NCBI RefSeq assembly: GCF_002886045.1
Contig: NZ_CP025791.1
Location: 2,123,001 to 2,187,000, forward strand
Length of the DNA stretch: 64,000 bases
From: Flavivirga eckloniae
GTDB lineage: Bacteria > Bacteroidota > Bacteroidia > Flavobacteriales > Flavobacteriaceae
Direction: 5' to 3'
The translations under genes were made by a program, and so were the position numbers. Below, piece after piece: positions 16,516 to 26,241 of the stretch. The notes below the pieces were generated by a model, which saw nothing but the letters and a program-made list of their open reading frames with translations, ran no database searches and was not told where the DNA came from. Within the stretch, counting starts at the first letter, position 1. Every line of letters begins with the position of its first letter.

Positions 16516-16603
16516 TGTCATTCAGAACAAAGTGAAGAATCTTATTAATCTAACAAACAAATATTTTACTCTTGAGAGATTCTTCACTTCGTTCTGAATG
16601 ACA
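16516..16603. repeat. Large inverted repeat after dinB-like gene
   Basis: Arms 16516-16542 and 16577-16603 (27 bp each) are inverted copies with one mismatch, around a 34-nt AT-rich centre. The sequence (CATTCAGAACNAAGTGAAGA) resembles dispersed flavobacterial intergenic repeats. It may act as a processing or termination structure. Confidence 0.75.
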
Positions 16604-16668
16604 GTATGGTCTTAAGACTTTTAAGATCTCGGTAAGTTTCCACTTTAACAAAAATGACAACCTCAACA

Positions 16669-16697
16669 GAAGCTCCCAAGTCAAGTCTTGGAGCATT
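16669..16697 (+). terminator. Possible terminator hairpin
   Basis: GCTCC-CAAG and CTTGGAGC pair around a short loop, followed by ATTCTTTTC. It would end the PPOX/dinB transcript; the T tract is weak. Confidence 0.45.
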
Positions 16698-16725
16698 CTT
16701 TTCAACATCTTCCCTTAAATTTGAG

Positions 16726-16733
16726 TAATTTTG
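16726..16733 (+). promoter_or_regulatory. -7 box abutting a start codon
   Basis: TAATTTTG matches the TAnnTTTG consensus and ends only four nucleotides before the ATG at 16738, implying a leaderless or nearly leaderless mRNA for the FAD-dependent oxidoreductase. Confidence 0.5.
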
Positions 16734-16737
16734 CCTC

Positions 16738-18294
16738 ATGGTAAAAGAAATTCAGCTTCGTGTTTCTCTAAAGGAAGAAGAACGCAGCGATATTTTAGTA
16801 ATAAAATCGGCGCACGCTTTAGATATTGATAAAGAAGATATAACCGGTGTTAAAGTACTTCGAAAATCTATAGATGCACGAAAGCCGAAAATTATTTTTA
16901 ACTATAAAGTTGCAGTTTATATAAGAGAAGCATTACCAAAAACTTCCAACTATAAATTCGATTACAAAGACGTTTCCAAAGCAAAACCCGTTCATATTAT
17001 CGGCTTTGGTCCAGCAGGAATGTATGCCGCTTTGCGCTGTATAGAATTAGGTTACAAACCCATAGTTTTAGAACGCGGTAGAAATGTTCAGGACAGACGA
17101 CGCGATTTAAAAGCAATAAACCAAGATCATTTTGTAAACGAAGATTCCAACTATTGTTTTGGTGAGGGAGGTGCAGGTACCTATAGCGACGGAAAACTTT
17201 ATACCCGAAGTTTAAAACGAGGAGATGTCCGTCGTATTTTCGAAAACCTAGTATTTCATGGTGCTACCGATCAAATTTTGGTCGATGCCCATCCTCATAT
17301 AGGCACAAACAAGTTACCCAAAGTGGTTCAAAACATTCGAGAAACCATTCTTGAATATGGTGGTGAGATTCATTTTGAAACCAGAGTAGTAGATTTTATT
17401 ATAAAAACCAATAAAATACAAGCCTTACAACTTCAAAACGGTGAAGAAATAACCGTTAACCGAGTTATTTTAGCTACCGGACATTCGGCTCGCGATATCT
17501 TTTACCTATTACATAAAAAGAAAATCGCATTAGAAGCAAAGTCCTTTGCCATGGGAGTTCGGGTAGAGCATCCGCAACATATCATAGATTCCATACAATA
17601 CCATTGTGATGGAAAACGTAGCGAATTACTTCCAGCGGCCTCTTACAGTTTAGTCAATCAAGTTAACGACAGAGGAGTATATTCCTTTTGTATGTGTCCG
17701 GGAGGGTTTATAGTCCCAGCGGCAACCGCCAATGGCGAAGTTGTAGTGAATGGTATGTCGCCCTCTAAACGAAATAACCTATATGCAAATTCGGGTATTG
17801 TTGTTGAAATTAATGCCGATGCAGACTTATACAAATACGAAAAATTCGGTGTTTTAAAAGGCTTGGAGTACCAGAAAAACTTGGAAAAATTAGCCTTTAC
17901 AGCTGGAGGAAGAAGTCAGACTGCACCGGCACAAAGACTCACCGATTTTGTAGAAGGCAAACTATCTAACGATTTGAATCCCTGTTCCTACCAACCGGGA
18001 TTAAAATCGGCACCATTACATTCACTACTACCTAAACTAATAGGAAGTAGACTTAGAAAGGGATTTCAAGCTTTCGGACAAAAAATGAAAGGCTACTACA
18101 CTTCCGAAGCAAATATTGTAGGTGTAGAATCGAGAACCTCATCACCAGTTTGTATCCCTAGGAACGAGCAATTGGAACACCCAGAAGTTTCTAATTTGTA
18201 CCCTTGTGGCGAAGGAGGTGGTTATGCTGGCGGTATCATTTCTGCTGCCATGGACGGCGAACGTTGTGCAGAGGCCGCTATCGTTAACTTATAA
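16738..18294 (+). CDS. FAD-dependent dehydrogenase (COG2509-type)
   Basis: A 518-residue flavoprotein with a distinct ~80-residue N-terminal domain (VKEIQLRVSLKEEERSDILV... SIDARKPKIIFNYKVAVYI). It is followed by a Rossmann FAD-binding motif IIGFGPAGMYAALRCIELGYKPIVLERG. Further signatures are GEGGAGTYSDGKLYTR, VILATGHSARDIFYLLHKK and the C-terminal PCGEGGGYAGGIISAAMDGERCAEAA FAD loop. This architecture matches the uncharacterised FAD-dependent dehydrogenase family present in many bacteria. The reaction is unknown. It appears to be monocistronic, with a -7 box just before the ATG. Confidence 0.88.
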   Translation: MVKEIQLRVSLKEEERSDILVIKSAHALDIDKEDITGVKVLRKSIDARKPKIIFNYKVAVYIREALPKTSNYKFDYKDVSKAKPVHIIGFGPAGMYAALRCIELGYKPIVLERGRNVQDRRRDLKAINQDHFVNEDSNYCFGEGGAGTYSDGKLYTRSLKRGDVRRIFENLVFHGATDQILVDAHPHIGTNKLPKVVQNIRETILEYGGEIHFETRVVDFIIKTNKIQALQLQNGEEITVNRVILATGHSARDIFYLLHKKKIALEAKSFAMGVRVEHPQHIIDSIQYHCDGKRSELLPAASYSLVNQVNDRGVYSFCMCPGGFIVPAATANGEVVVNGMSPSKRNNLYANSGIVVEINADADLYKYEKFGVLKGLEYQKNLEKLAFTAGGRSQTAPAQRLTDFVEGKLSNDLNPCSYQPGLKSAPLHSLLPKLIGSRLRKGFQAFGQKMKGYYTSEANIVGVESRTSSPVCIPRNEQLEHPEVSNLYPCGEGGGYAGGIISAAMDGERCAEAAIVNL

Positions 18295-18421
18295 AAGAAT
18301 AAAGAACAAATACCCTCAAAGTTCCTCATTAAATATACCTAGATGCTTTGCAGTTGTTACTTTGTACTTAATTCCCTATTCTAAAAGCGAAGCGATCTTT
18401 AGTCTTTAAAGATTTTATTTA

Positions 18422-18429
18422 TACTTTTG
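18422..18429 (+). promoter_or_regulatory. -7 promoter box of fabD-lspA
   Basis: TACTTTTG fits TAnnTTTG and lies 28 bp before the fabD ATG. No perfect -33 TTTG is seen; AGTCTTTA-type sequence occupies that region. Confidence 0.5.
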
Positions 18430-18457
18430 CAGCACGAAAAACGATAATTACCAACAC

Positions 18458-19354
18458 ATGAAAGCATACATATTTCCAGGTCAAGGCGCTCAATTTTCAG
18501 GAATGGGTTTAGACCTTTATGAAAATTCACCCTTAGCTCAAGAATTATTTGAAAAAGCTAATGATATTCTTGGTTTCCCTATTACAGATACTATGTTTGA
18601 GGGCTCTGCCGAAGATCTTAAAGAAACTAAAGTAACACAGCCTGCAATATTTTTGCACTCGGTTATTTTAGCAAAAACTTTAGGAGATTCTTTTAAACCG
18701 GAAATGGTTGCCGGACACTCACTGGGAGAGTTTTCTGCCTTAGTAGCTAATGGTGCTTTAAATTTTGAAGATGGCTTAAAGTTAGTATCTCAACGTGCCA
18801 TGGCCATGCAAAAAGCTTGCGAATTACAACCAAGTACAATGGCTGCTGTTTTAGGTTTGGATGATGAGATTGTTGAGAAGGTATGTAACGTAACCGATGG
18901 TATTGTTGTAGCTGCAAACTATAACTGCCCGGGTCAGTTAGTAATTTCTGGAGAAATTGAAGCGATTGATAAAGCATGTCAATCGTTAAAAGATGCTGGT
19001 GCACGTCGTGCATTGGTACTACCAGTTGGCGGTGCTTTTCATTCACCATTAATGGAGCCTGCTCGCGAAGAGTTGGCAGCGGCAATAGAAAACACAACAT
19101 TTAATAAACCCAACTGTCCCATTTATCAAAATGTAACAGCCAATGCTGTTGTTGATGAGACTGCTATAAAAGCGAATTTAATTTCTCAATTAACAGCGCC
19201 TGTACGTTGGACACAGTCAGTACAACAAATGATTGCAGATGGTGCCACATTATTTACCGAAGTTGGACCTGGTAAAGTATTACAAGGATTAGTAAAGAAG
19301 ATTAATAGAGCTTCAGAAACAACTTCTGCGACTTTTGAAACTAATAACGACTAA
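18458..19354 (+). CDS. fabD: Malonyl-CoA:ACP transacylase
   Basis: Transfers malonyl groups from CoA to acyl-carrier protein for fatty-acid elongation. The 298-residue protein carries the FPGQGAQFSGMG N-terminal motif, TQPAIFLHSVILA, the active-site Ser88 in GHSLGEFSALVANGAL, catalytic His195 in GGAFHSPLMEP and VGPGKVLQGLVKKI near the C-terminus. All catalytic residues are intact. lspA starts at the very next nucleotide after its stop codon, so translation of the two is probably coupled. Confidence 0.97.
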   Translation: MKAYIFPGQGAQFSGMGLDLYENSPLAQELFEKANDILGFPITDTMFEGSAEDLKETKVTQPAIFLHSVILAKTLGDSFKPEMVAGHSLGEFSALVANGALNFEDGLKLVSQRAMAMQKACELQPSTMAAVLGLDDEIVEKVCNVTDGIVVAANYNCPGQLVISGEIEAIDKACQSLKDAGARRALVLPVGGAFHSPLMEPAREELAAAIENTTFNKPNCPIYQNVTANAVVDETAIKANLISQLTAPVRWTQSVQQMIADGATLFTEVGPGKVLQGLVKKINRASETTSATFETNND

Positions 19355-19876
19355 ATGAAATTATCAAAACGATCCATTTACATTTTAGTGGTTATCATTC
19401 TAACAATTGCTGTCGATCAAGTATCGAAAGTAATTGTTAGAACTCATATTGAAGCGCGAACGGAAATAAATCCCGGAGAACGCATTTCTTTAATAGGCGA
19501 TGCTTTCTTAATGATGAATGTTGAAAATACTGGTGCTTTTTTAGGTATGGGTAGTGACTTAGGACCAACTCTTAGAATTATCTTATTACTTATTTTACCT
19601 GTTTTAGTACTCGGTTTTGTATTAGTTCATGTTTTTAAAAACAAAGCTTTAGATAATTTATCTCTTTTTGCTTTTGCTAGTATTATAGGAGGCGGTTTTG
19701 CTAATGTGTACGATCGTATTGTATATGGTTCGGTCACCGATTTCTTGTTTATCGATTTAGGAGGTGTTTTTAGAACGGGTATTTTTAACATGGCTGACCT
19801 TTCGGTAACTACCGGAATGATCATTTTAGTTATGACTAGTTTTAAAAAGAAAAAACCTTTAGATTCAGATACTTAA
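19355..19876 (+). CDS. lspA: Lipoprotein signal peptidase (signal peptidase II)
   Basis: Inner-membrane aspartyl protease that removes signal peptides from diacylated prolipoproteins, of which this window encodes at least nine. It has four hydrophobic helices, the DQVSKVIVRTHIE N-terminal motif, the NTGAFLG block, and both catalytic aspartates: Asp120 in NVYDRIVYGSVTDF and Asp148 in FNMADLSVTTG. At 173 residues it is the usual length. The start codon immediately follows the fabD stop. Confidence 0.96.
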   Translation: MKLSKRSIYILVVIILTIAVDQVSKVIVRTHIEARTEINPGERISLIGDAFLMMNVENTGAFLGMGSDLGPTLRIILLLILPVLVLGFVLVHVFKNKALDNLSLFAFASIIGGGFANVYDRIVYGSVTDFLFIDLGGVFRTGIFNMADLSVTTGMIILVMTSFKKKKPLDSDT

Positions 19877-19909
19877 AAAGAGTAAAAGCTATTAATTAAC
19901 ACCTTAGAT

Positions 19910-19945
19910 TTGTCATTCCTACGATATGTGCCGCAGGAATGGCAA
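19910..19945. terminator. Hairpin between convergent lspA and amidohydrolase
   Basis: TTGTCATTCCTACG pairs with CGCAGGAATGGCAA (12 of 14 positions plus G-U pairs) around an 8-nt loop. It resembles the dispersed ATTCCTGC/GCAGGAAT repeat family and could terminate both convergent transcripts. Confidence 0.55.
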
Positions 19946-19948
19946 TAA

Positions 19949-21229
19949 TTATTCTTTATAAACTTTCCCTTCTTTCATAACAAAAACCACCTGTTCCATT
20001 GTTGAAATATGTTGAGTAGGGTCATCGTTGGTTGCAACTATGTCTGCAATAAACCCTGCTTTAATTTGTCCAATTTTATCGTCCATTTCTAAAATTTTGG
20101 CATTGGTAATCGTAGCACTCTGTATCGTTTCCATCGCTGGCATACCAGCTTCAACCATAAAACCAAACTCTTTGGCATTTTCACCATGCTTAAATACTCC
20201 CGCATCAGTTCCAAAAGCAATACCAACTCCTTTTTTGTAAGCTTTAGCAAATGTTTTTTGAATCTGTGGTCCTATAGCTAATGCTTTAGGAACAACAATT
20301 TCTGGGTAGAAACCTTTTATTTTGGCTTTTCCTTCAACTTCTTTTCCCGCTGTTATGGTTGGCACATAATACGCATCATACTTTTTCATTAGTTCCATAG
20401 TTTCTTCGCTCATTAAAGTACCATGTTCCACCGTTTTTATACCTCCTATTATCGCTCTTTGTATCCCTTCATCACCATGAGCATGAGCTGCGACATGCAT
20501 GCCATAATCTTTCGCTGTTTCACAAATAGCTTTTACTTCTTCAAGCGTAAATTGCGGGTTCGAGCCGCTTTTCGCTACACTTAAAACACCACCGGTAGCA
20601 GTTATCTTAATACAATCTGCTCCATTTTTATAACGTTGTCTTACAGCTTTTTTTGCATCTTCTATACTATTAACAACACCTTCTTTTGGCCCTGGGTTAC
20701 CGATGAGTTCTTTACGGTTTCCGTTCGTAGGATCTGCATGTCCTCCCGTACTTGCCAAAGCTTTTCCTGCAGTAAATATTCTAGGCCCAACAACTTTTCC
20801 TGAGTTAATCGCATTTCTAAGGGAAATATTAACCCCAGATCCTCCTAAATCCCTAACTGTGGTAAAACCGGCATCTAGAGTTACCTTGGCAAATCGAAGC
20901 GAGTTAAAAGCAACATCGGCATCGTTTAATGTATATTTCTGTATATATCGTTTCGGATTGGTTTCATGCTCAATATGCACATGCATATCGATAAGCCCGG
21001 GCATAACCGTTTTTGTTTTTAGATCTATAATAACATCGTCAGAATTTTGTCCTGACACATAACCTGTTTCAACAGATACGATTTTATCTTTTAAAACAAC
21101 AACCGTCATTTCCGTTAAAACCTTACCTTTTTGGGTGTCAATAAGTTTTCCGCAATGTAAATATGTGTTTTGGGAAATGCCACTTAAAGAAAGTGATAAA
21201 AGAAGAACTATAAGACTAATTTTTTTCAT
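19949..21229 (-). CDS. Secreted metal-dependent amidohydrolase (prolidase/imidazolonepropionase-like)
   Basis: A 426-residue exported TIM-barrel hydrolase. A Sec signal peptide (residues 1-19, SLSLSGISQ) precedes the amidohydrolase core: LIDMHVHIEHE (metal HxH), DCIKITATGGVLS, GMHVAAHAHGDEGI, IKTVEHGT and IAFGTDAGVFKHG (metal Asp). The closest described relatives act on Xaa-Pro or carboxyl-terminal dipeptides, so a periplasmic peptidase is likely but unproven. It lies 250 bp downstream of susD in the same orientation and might share its regulation. Confidence 0.88.
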   Translation of the reverse strand: MKKISLIVLLLSLSLSGISQNTYLHCGKLIDTQKGKVLTEMTVVVLKDKIVSVETGYVSGQNSDDVIIDLKTKTVMPGLIDMHVHIEHETNPKRYIQKYTLNDADVAFNSLRFAKVTLDAGFTTVRDLGGSGVNISLRNAINSGKVVGPRIFTAGKALASTGGHADPTNGNRKELIGNPGPKEGVVNSIEDAKKAVRQRYKNGADCIKITATGGVLSVAKSGSNPQFTLEEVKAICETAKDYGMHVAAHAHGDEGIQRAIIGGIKTVEHGTLMSEETMELMKKYDAYYVPTITAGKEVEGKAKIKGFYPEIVVPKALAIGPQIQKTFAKAYKKGVGIAFGTDAGVFKHGENAKEFGFMVEAGMPAMETIQSATITNAKILEMDDKIGQIKAGFIADIVATNDDPTQHISTMEQVVFVMKEGKVYKE

Positions 21230-21479
21230 ATCGAGGATTTAGAGTTGCTTGTCTCTAAATATACAATTTCTGAATAAATTATGCTTATAACTCTCCTTCT
21301 CATTTTAAATAGAAGAAGTAGCCTATTGAAAATTAAACGAAAATGCCCAAAAAGTATAGTTACTGTTCGTTTTTTGAGATTTCACCCATTAAAACTATTG
21401 AGCGAGTTAGTTTTCATTTTAAAATGACACTTTCCAGACATTCTCGTTTTTAACTAAAATATAATTAAGCTTCTATTAA

Positions 21480-22952
21480 TTATTGGTTTAAGCTTTGATC
21501 CATATTAGGATTAGCATCTATTTCTGATTGTGGAATGTTTAAATAAAACAACTCACTATCTGCAGGAACATTAACAACAACTCTATGTTCTGGGTCTCTA
21601 TTTATAGGTCGTCTTAATCTTTTGGCATCAAACCATTCTACTCCTATTTCCCCATACAGTTCCTTACGTCTTTCTAATAAGATTTCATCCAAGAGCGCTC
21701 CACCAGAATTAGTAGATAATGTGGCGTCAGGATCCCTTTCTTTTTGTAACGCAAAAAGTAAATCTCTAGCTTCTGGTTCATTACCCATATTATATTGGGC
21801 TTCTGCATCGATTAATACCATTTCGGATTTTCGCATTAATGGTACATCAGATCCAAATGTAAATACGAACTTCGTTGTTACAAATTCCCTATAAGGTGTT
21901 GAGGAATTATAAATATCCTCAAATAATTTTCTAACATCGGTATCGGAAAAGGTATCCACAAAATTTGTATTCGCATAAGTAGCTTGAAACGACAATGCCA
22001 AATGATCTGTAAAAACATGAGGAGCCATCCAAAAGAAATTAGTTTCATTGGAACCATCTTGAAAATGCCCCCAAAGCCAGTCTTGGTCTGCTAAATCATC
22101 AAAACCTTCATCCCAGTTTGTAGATACTACGGCAGTAGCCGCATTGCCTCCGTATGCTGCTCTTGCTGCCGATGATGCTAATGTCCAATCGTCTTGAGTT
22201 ACTAACAATACTCGTGCTAAAATTCCGTTAGCCACCGATTTGTTAATATAGCTTTTACCAAGTCGATCTTCTGATAAGTCCGCAACGGCATCTTTTAAAT
22301 CTGATAAAATCAAATCGTAAACATCCGTTAACGGACTTGGAGGGTTCCCTATTGAATTCACTGTTGCCGGCTCTGTATAAAGAGGGATTCTAGCAACAGA
22401 TCTGTCATTATTATAATTAGGCGCAAATTCAAGAGCCAATTGAAAATAGTGAAAGGCTCTTATGGCTTTAGCCACAGCGGTAAACTCTTTTTTGGTTGCA
22501 TCATCTAAATCTGTACTCTCCTTAAGACCGTTAATTAATACGTTAGCGTAGTTAATAATCTCGTAGTTAAACGTCCAGGTAAAACGCGTTCTTCTAAAAG
22601 TTGCCCCTCTATTTTCATGAGAATAGTCGAATAAAAACCATGATGGTGCCTGAATTAAATCGTTACCTTTAATTGTTCTTGCAAAATACATAGCATACAA
22701 TCCGCCAGTATCCGGATCGGATACATTTCCTCCGGGAAGGTCATCGTCTGTTAAATCGTCATCCCATTGTCCTTTGTATCTATCGTAAATTCCAGTTACA
22801 AACGCCTGAACAATATCTCTATCTGAAAAAACTACTGCTTCTGGAAGCCCACTGTTTTTGGGCTCATCTAAGAACTCCTTTGAGCAACCAGATAAAAAAG
22901 CAACTATTACAACTAATAGGAACTTTATATGTAATGTATTATATATTTTCAT
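21480..22952 (-). CDS. SusD/RagB-family outer-membrane substrate-binding lipoprotein (pair 1)
   Basis: A surface lipoprotein that lids the cognate SusC transporter and captures glycan or peptide ligands. The lipobox is FLSGC with Cys23. The TPR-like helical scaffold has segments AIRAFHYFQLALEFAPNYN and GILARVLLVTQDDW, and the C-terminal RagB block LLDEILLERRKELYGEIGVEWFDAKRLRRPINRDPEH is diagnostic. It has 490 residues and appears complete. It follows its susC by 17 bp. No carbohydrate-active enzyme adjoins this pair, so the ligand cannot be inferred. Confidence 0.95.
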   Translation of the reverse strand: MKIYNTLHIKFLLVVIVAFLSGCSKEFLDEPKNSGLPEAVVFSDRDIVQAFVTGIYDRYKGQWDDDLTDDDLPGGNVSDPDTGGLYAMYFARTIKGNDLIQAPSWFLFDYSHENRGATFRRTRFTWTFNYEIINYANVLINGLKESTDLDDATKKEFTAVAKAIRAFHYFQLALEFAPNYNNDRSVARIPLYTEPATVNSIGNPPSPLTDVYDLILSDLKDAVADLSEDRLGKSYINKSVANGILARVLLVTQDDWTLASSAARAAYGGNAATAVVSTNWDEGFDDLADQDWLWGHFQDGSNETNFFWMAPHVFTDHLALSFQATYANTNFVDTFSDTDVRKLFEDIYNSSTPYREFVTTKFVFTFGSDVPLMRKSEMVLIDAEAQYNMGNEPEARDLLFALQKERDPDATLSTNSGGALLDEILLERRKELYGEIGVEWFDAKRLRRPINRDPEHRVVVNVPADSELFYLNIPQSEIDANPNMDQSLNQ

Positions 22953-22969
22953 TTTGTTATTTTTTTGAT

Positions 22970-25900
22970 TTAAAATTCTAAAAGAATCCCAGAGGTAATG
23001 GTTTTTGATAATGGTGATCTATTATTGGAAACTCCATTAAATGCTTGTTCTGGATCAATCCCCTTATGCGATTGCCAAGTAAAAATATTATCTGCTTGCA
23101 AAAAGAATCGCAACTTGCTTAGTCCTACTCTATCGATAGTTGATTGTGGAAGATTATAACCAAACGTTAAACTTTTTAGCCTTACATAATCATTCTTAAA
23201 CAGGAATCTTGTAGAACGGGCTGAATGGTCATTATTACTAGCTAAGAGCAATGGAAAATCGCTAATGTCTCCCGGATTTTTCCATGCACTAAAATTATCT
23301 GGATGCGCACTTCCTCCTGGACTTTCAAAAGGGTTTATTAGCGCAGCATAATCGTTATCCAGCAAATACGATCCGAAGCTAAAATTGAACAATACATTCA
23401 GGTCGAACTGCTTATATCTAACAAAAGAAGTAAACCCACCTTCTATATCTGGCAAGGCTGTTTTACCTTGGTCATACCTTGTTGCATCATCATAATCTTT
23501 TGTTGTTACTTTATCAACAACATTACCATTTGTATCTATTACATCCATGTACCACATACCGCGACCATCTGCAGCATCTACACCTGCCCATTCCCGAATG
23601 TAGAAATCGAAAATGGAGCCTCCTACTACATAACGCTTAGATCCGCTTAAGATCTCATCTTGTGGCAGTTTGACCCACTCATTTTTGTTTAATGCAAAAT
23701 TGATTCCCGTAGTCCAGGTAAAATCATCTGAGTTAAAATTAATGGAACGCAAGGATGCTTCCCACCCAAAGTTCTTAATAGACCCAATGTTTGTTATCAC
23801 TTTGTTAACTCCCAACGAACGTGGAAGCGGTTTATCCATAATAAGGTCTACCGACTCTTTATTATAATATTCTAAAGTTCCAGAAATAATACCATTAAAC
23901 AATTCGAAATCTGCTCCAATATTCAAGGATTCTACTTTTTCCCATCTTAAATTTTCGTCAGACACACCCTCTAATATAATCCCTGGGTTACTCTCGTTAA
24001 CGAAACCTGTTCTAAATACAGATTGATATGGAAAAAGGCTTGTTGTTCTATTATTTCCTAATTCACCATAAGATGCTCTAAGTTTTAAAAATGTAAGTGT
24101 GCTATTTTCGCTTAAAAAATGCTCTTTCGACACAACCCAACTGGCACCTCCTGCTAAGAAATTACCCCACCTTTTATCTTTATTAAAACGTGTGGATCCG
24201 TCTCTTCTTAATGAAAACTCCGCATAGTACTTTTCATCAAAATTATAGTTAACCCTACCTAGGTAACTATTAATTCTTGATGTAATAATATTACCCCCAA
24301 CTGCTTCTGGTGTTGTGCTTCCGTCAAGATTATCTACGCCTGGCAAAAGACCCGTACCTTGCGATAGTAAATTGTCTTGTGTGTTTGTATAAGCTTCTGT
24401 TATGAGGTCAACAGATATATTGTTTGCTCCAAAACTGTTTTTATAGTTTAAGGATTGAATAGCATTTAAGGTTGTTATCAAGTTTCTAATTTGTGATACA
24501 CGACCACTTACCTCTGCTGCTGCACCTATTTTGTCGTCATCGAAACTAAAAGAATCAAACATAAAGTTTTCATAACTCAATCGTGTTTTAAATGTTAGCC
24601 CATCATAAATCTTTACTTCGGCAAAAAGATTAGCCAAATAATTGGTTCTTACTCGCCTTTCTTTTCCTAAAGTTAAACTGGCTAAAATATTTTCGCCATT
24701 AAAAACTGGTCTAGTACTGTTTACTGGTTGCCCACTAACCAGCCCATTTCCTAAATCGAAAATACGGTTTCCTGAAACATCTCTAATTAAATCACCATTG
24801 GCATCACGTGCGTATATTGGATAAATGCTGGATAAACCATAAATCCAGGTAATGGCTTGTGTTGTACTTCCGCTGGTTTGATCTGGATTATTGGAACTAG
24901 AACGTGAAAAACTAGTATTAAGCCCCACTTTAAACCAATCGTTTATTTCCGTTTCCAGATTTAGCCTTGAGGCTACTCTTTCAAAATTGGAAGGAATAAC
25001 TGGACCATCTTCATTTAAATAATCCAAAGACATAAAATATTTAGTTCTTTCGCTCCCTCCAGATAAGCTAATATTATGATTTACCCTAAGATAATCCTCT
25101 CTAATAACTTCCTTTTCCCAATTGGAATCCCATAATAAATTTGCGCCTTGCACCAAATTACCATTGGCATCTATTGGGTTGGCTACACTGTATGGATTAT
25201 ACCCCAAATAATCAATTAGTTCATTTGTTGCACTTTGTGCTGCATCTGTCGCGGTTTGTCCGCCTTCATATTGATTGGTATTCTTTAATGCTTGCCAAGT
25301 TAGTTTTAAGTAGCCTTCTGGTCCTGCTAAATCGTGAATTCCTATCGTTGGGTTAGACAATCCGATTTGTGATCGTAAAGTTATTTTTGGAGCGGAACCT
25401 CTACGCCCACTTTTTGTTGTAATTAATATAACACCTCCTGCAGCACGCGATCCGTATAACGCTGACGAGGATGCATCTTTTAAGACCGAAACCGTTTCGA
25501 TTTGGTCTTGACTTATCGAATTAAGGTTTCCATTAAACGGAGCGCCATCTACAACAATTAGAGGCCCTCGTTCTAAACTTTGACTGGATACTCCTCTAAT
25601 CCTAATTGTTGGGTTACTTCCTGGCTGACCGCCATCTGTTAATAAGCTCAACCCCGGCACGGCACCTTGTAATGCCCTTAAAGGAGAGGTTACCTGCTGG
25701 GTCTCTATTGTGGCGCTTGAAACAACCCCAACAGATCCAACTATAGATTCTCTTGTTTGTGAACCATAGGCAACTACCACGACTTCTTCAAGAGCGGTTT
25801 CATCTTCTTGTAAAATAACATCAATTGTATTGGATTGCCCAACAACAATTTCTTCACTTTTGTACCCTACAAAGCTAAACACAAGGGTTTGACCTTGATT

Positions 25901-26089
25901 TACTTTTATTGAATAATTTCCGTCGAAATCTGCCGAAGTACCAATAGTAGTGTTTTTAATAAGAACGGTTGATCCGGGTAGTGGTAATTTATTTCTGTCC
26001 GCAACCTTACCAGAAATAGTTTTTTCTTGTGCAAATGATGTTATTGCAACAAACATCATGAGCATCAAATAGTAATTTCTTACTGCCAT
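22970..26089 (-). CDS. SusC/RagA TonB-dependent outer-membrane transporter (pair 1)
   Basis: A 1,039-residue TonB-linked importer. The order is signal peptide (to about residue 20, SFAQ), carboxypeptidase-regulatory-like domain (KTISGKVADRNKLPLPGSTVLIKNT...SFVGYKSEEIVVG, about 23-105), then the TonB box/plug region (VVVAYGSQTRESIVGSVGVV, ...PGLSLLTDGGQPGSNPTIRIRGVSS, VSVLKDASSSALYGSRAAGGVILITTK). A 22-stranded barrel follows and ends in ITSGILLEF. It is complete. It pairs with the downstream susD. A membrane AraC regulator is encoded upstream on the same strand. Confidence 0.96.
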   Translation of the reverse strand: MAVRNYYLMLMMFVAITSFAQEKTISGKVADRNKLPLPGSTVLIKNTTIGTSADFDGNYSIKVNQGQTLVFSFVGYKSEEIVVGQSNTIDVILQEDETALEEVVVVAYGSQTRESIVGSVGVVSSATIETQQVTSPLRALQGAVPGLSLLTDGGQPGSNPTIRIRGVSSQSLERGPLIVVDGAPFNGNLNSISQDQIETVSVLKDASSSALYGSRAAGGVILITTKSGRRGSAPKITLRSQIGLSNPTIGIHDLAGPEGYLKLTWQALKNTNQYEGGQTATDAAQSATNELIDYLGYNPYSVANPIDANGNLVQGANLLWDSNWEKEVIREDYLRVNHNISLSGGSERTKYFMSLDYLNEDGPVIPSNFERVASRLNLETEINDWFKVGLNTSFSRSSSNNPDQTSGSTTQAITWIYGLSSIYPIYARDANGDLIRDVSGNRIFDLGNGLVSGQPVNSTRPVFNGENILASLTLGKERRVRTNYLANLFAEVKIYDGLTFKTRLSYENFMFDSFSFDDDKIGAAAEVSGRVSQIRNLITTLNAIQSLNYKNSFGANNISVDLITEAYTNTQDNLLSQGTGLLPGVDNLDGSTTPEAVGGNIITSRINSYLGRVNYNFDEKYYAEFSLRRDGSTRFNKDKRWGNFLAGGASWVVSKEHFLSENSTLTFLKLRASYGELGNNRTTSLFPYQSVFRTGFVNESNPGIILEGVSDENLRWEKVESLNIGADFELFNGIISGTLEYYNKESVDLIMDKPLPRSLGVNKVITNIGSIKNFGWEASLRSINFNSDDFTWTTGINFALNKNEWVKLPQDEILSGSKRYVVGGSIFDFYIREWAGVDAADGRGMWYMDVIDTNGNVVDKVTTKDYDDATRYDQGKTALPDIEGGFTSFVRYKQFDLNVLFNFSFGSYLLDNDYAALINPFESPGGSAHPDNFSAWKNPGDISDFPLLLASNNDHSARSTRFLFKNDYVRLKSLTFGYNLPQSTIDRVGLSKLRFFLQADNIFTWQSHKGIDPEQAFNGVSNNRSPLSKTITSGILLEF

Positions 26090-26241
26090 AAAGTATATTT
26101 TTTTGAGTTAGTCTGTGCAGATTGATAATAAGGAAGGCAGTAAAGAGTTTTTTTCAAGTGACTAATTCAAAAAAATTATACTCTACCAGTGACATTTAAA
26201 GCTTAGAAGAATCTAAAATATTTTAAGTAAAGTGCTTTACC

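Noticed and set aside
18206-18409. Short plus-strand frame after the FAD-dependent dehydrogenase
   Set aside because: It starts inside that gene in another frame and has no coding features.
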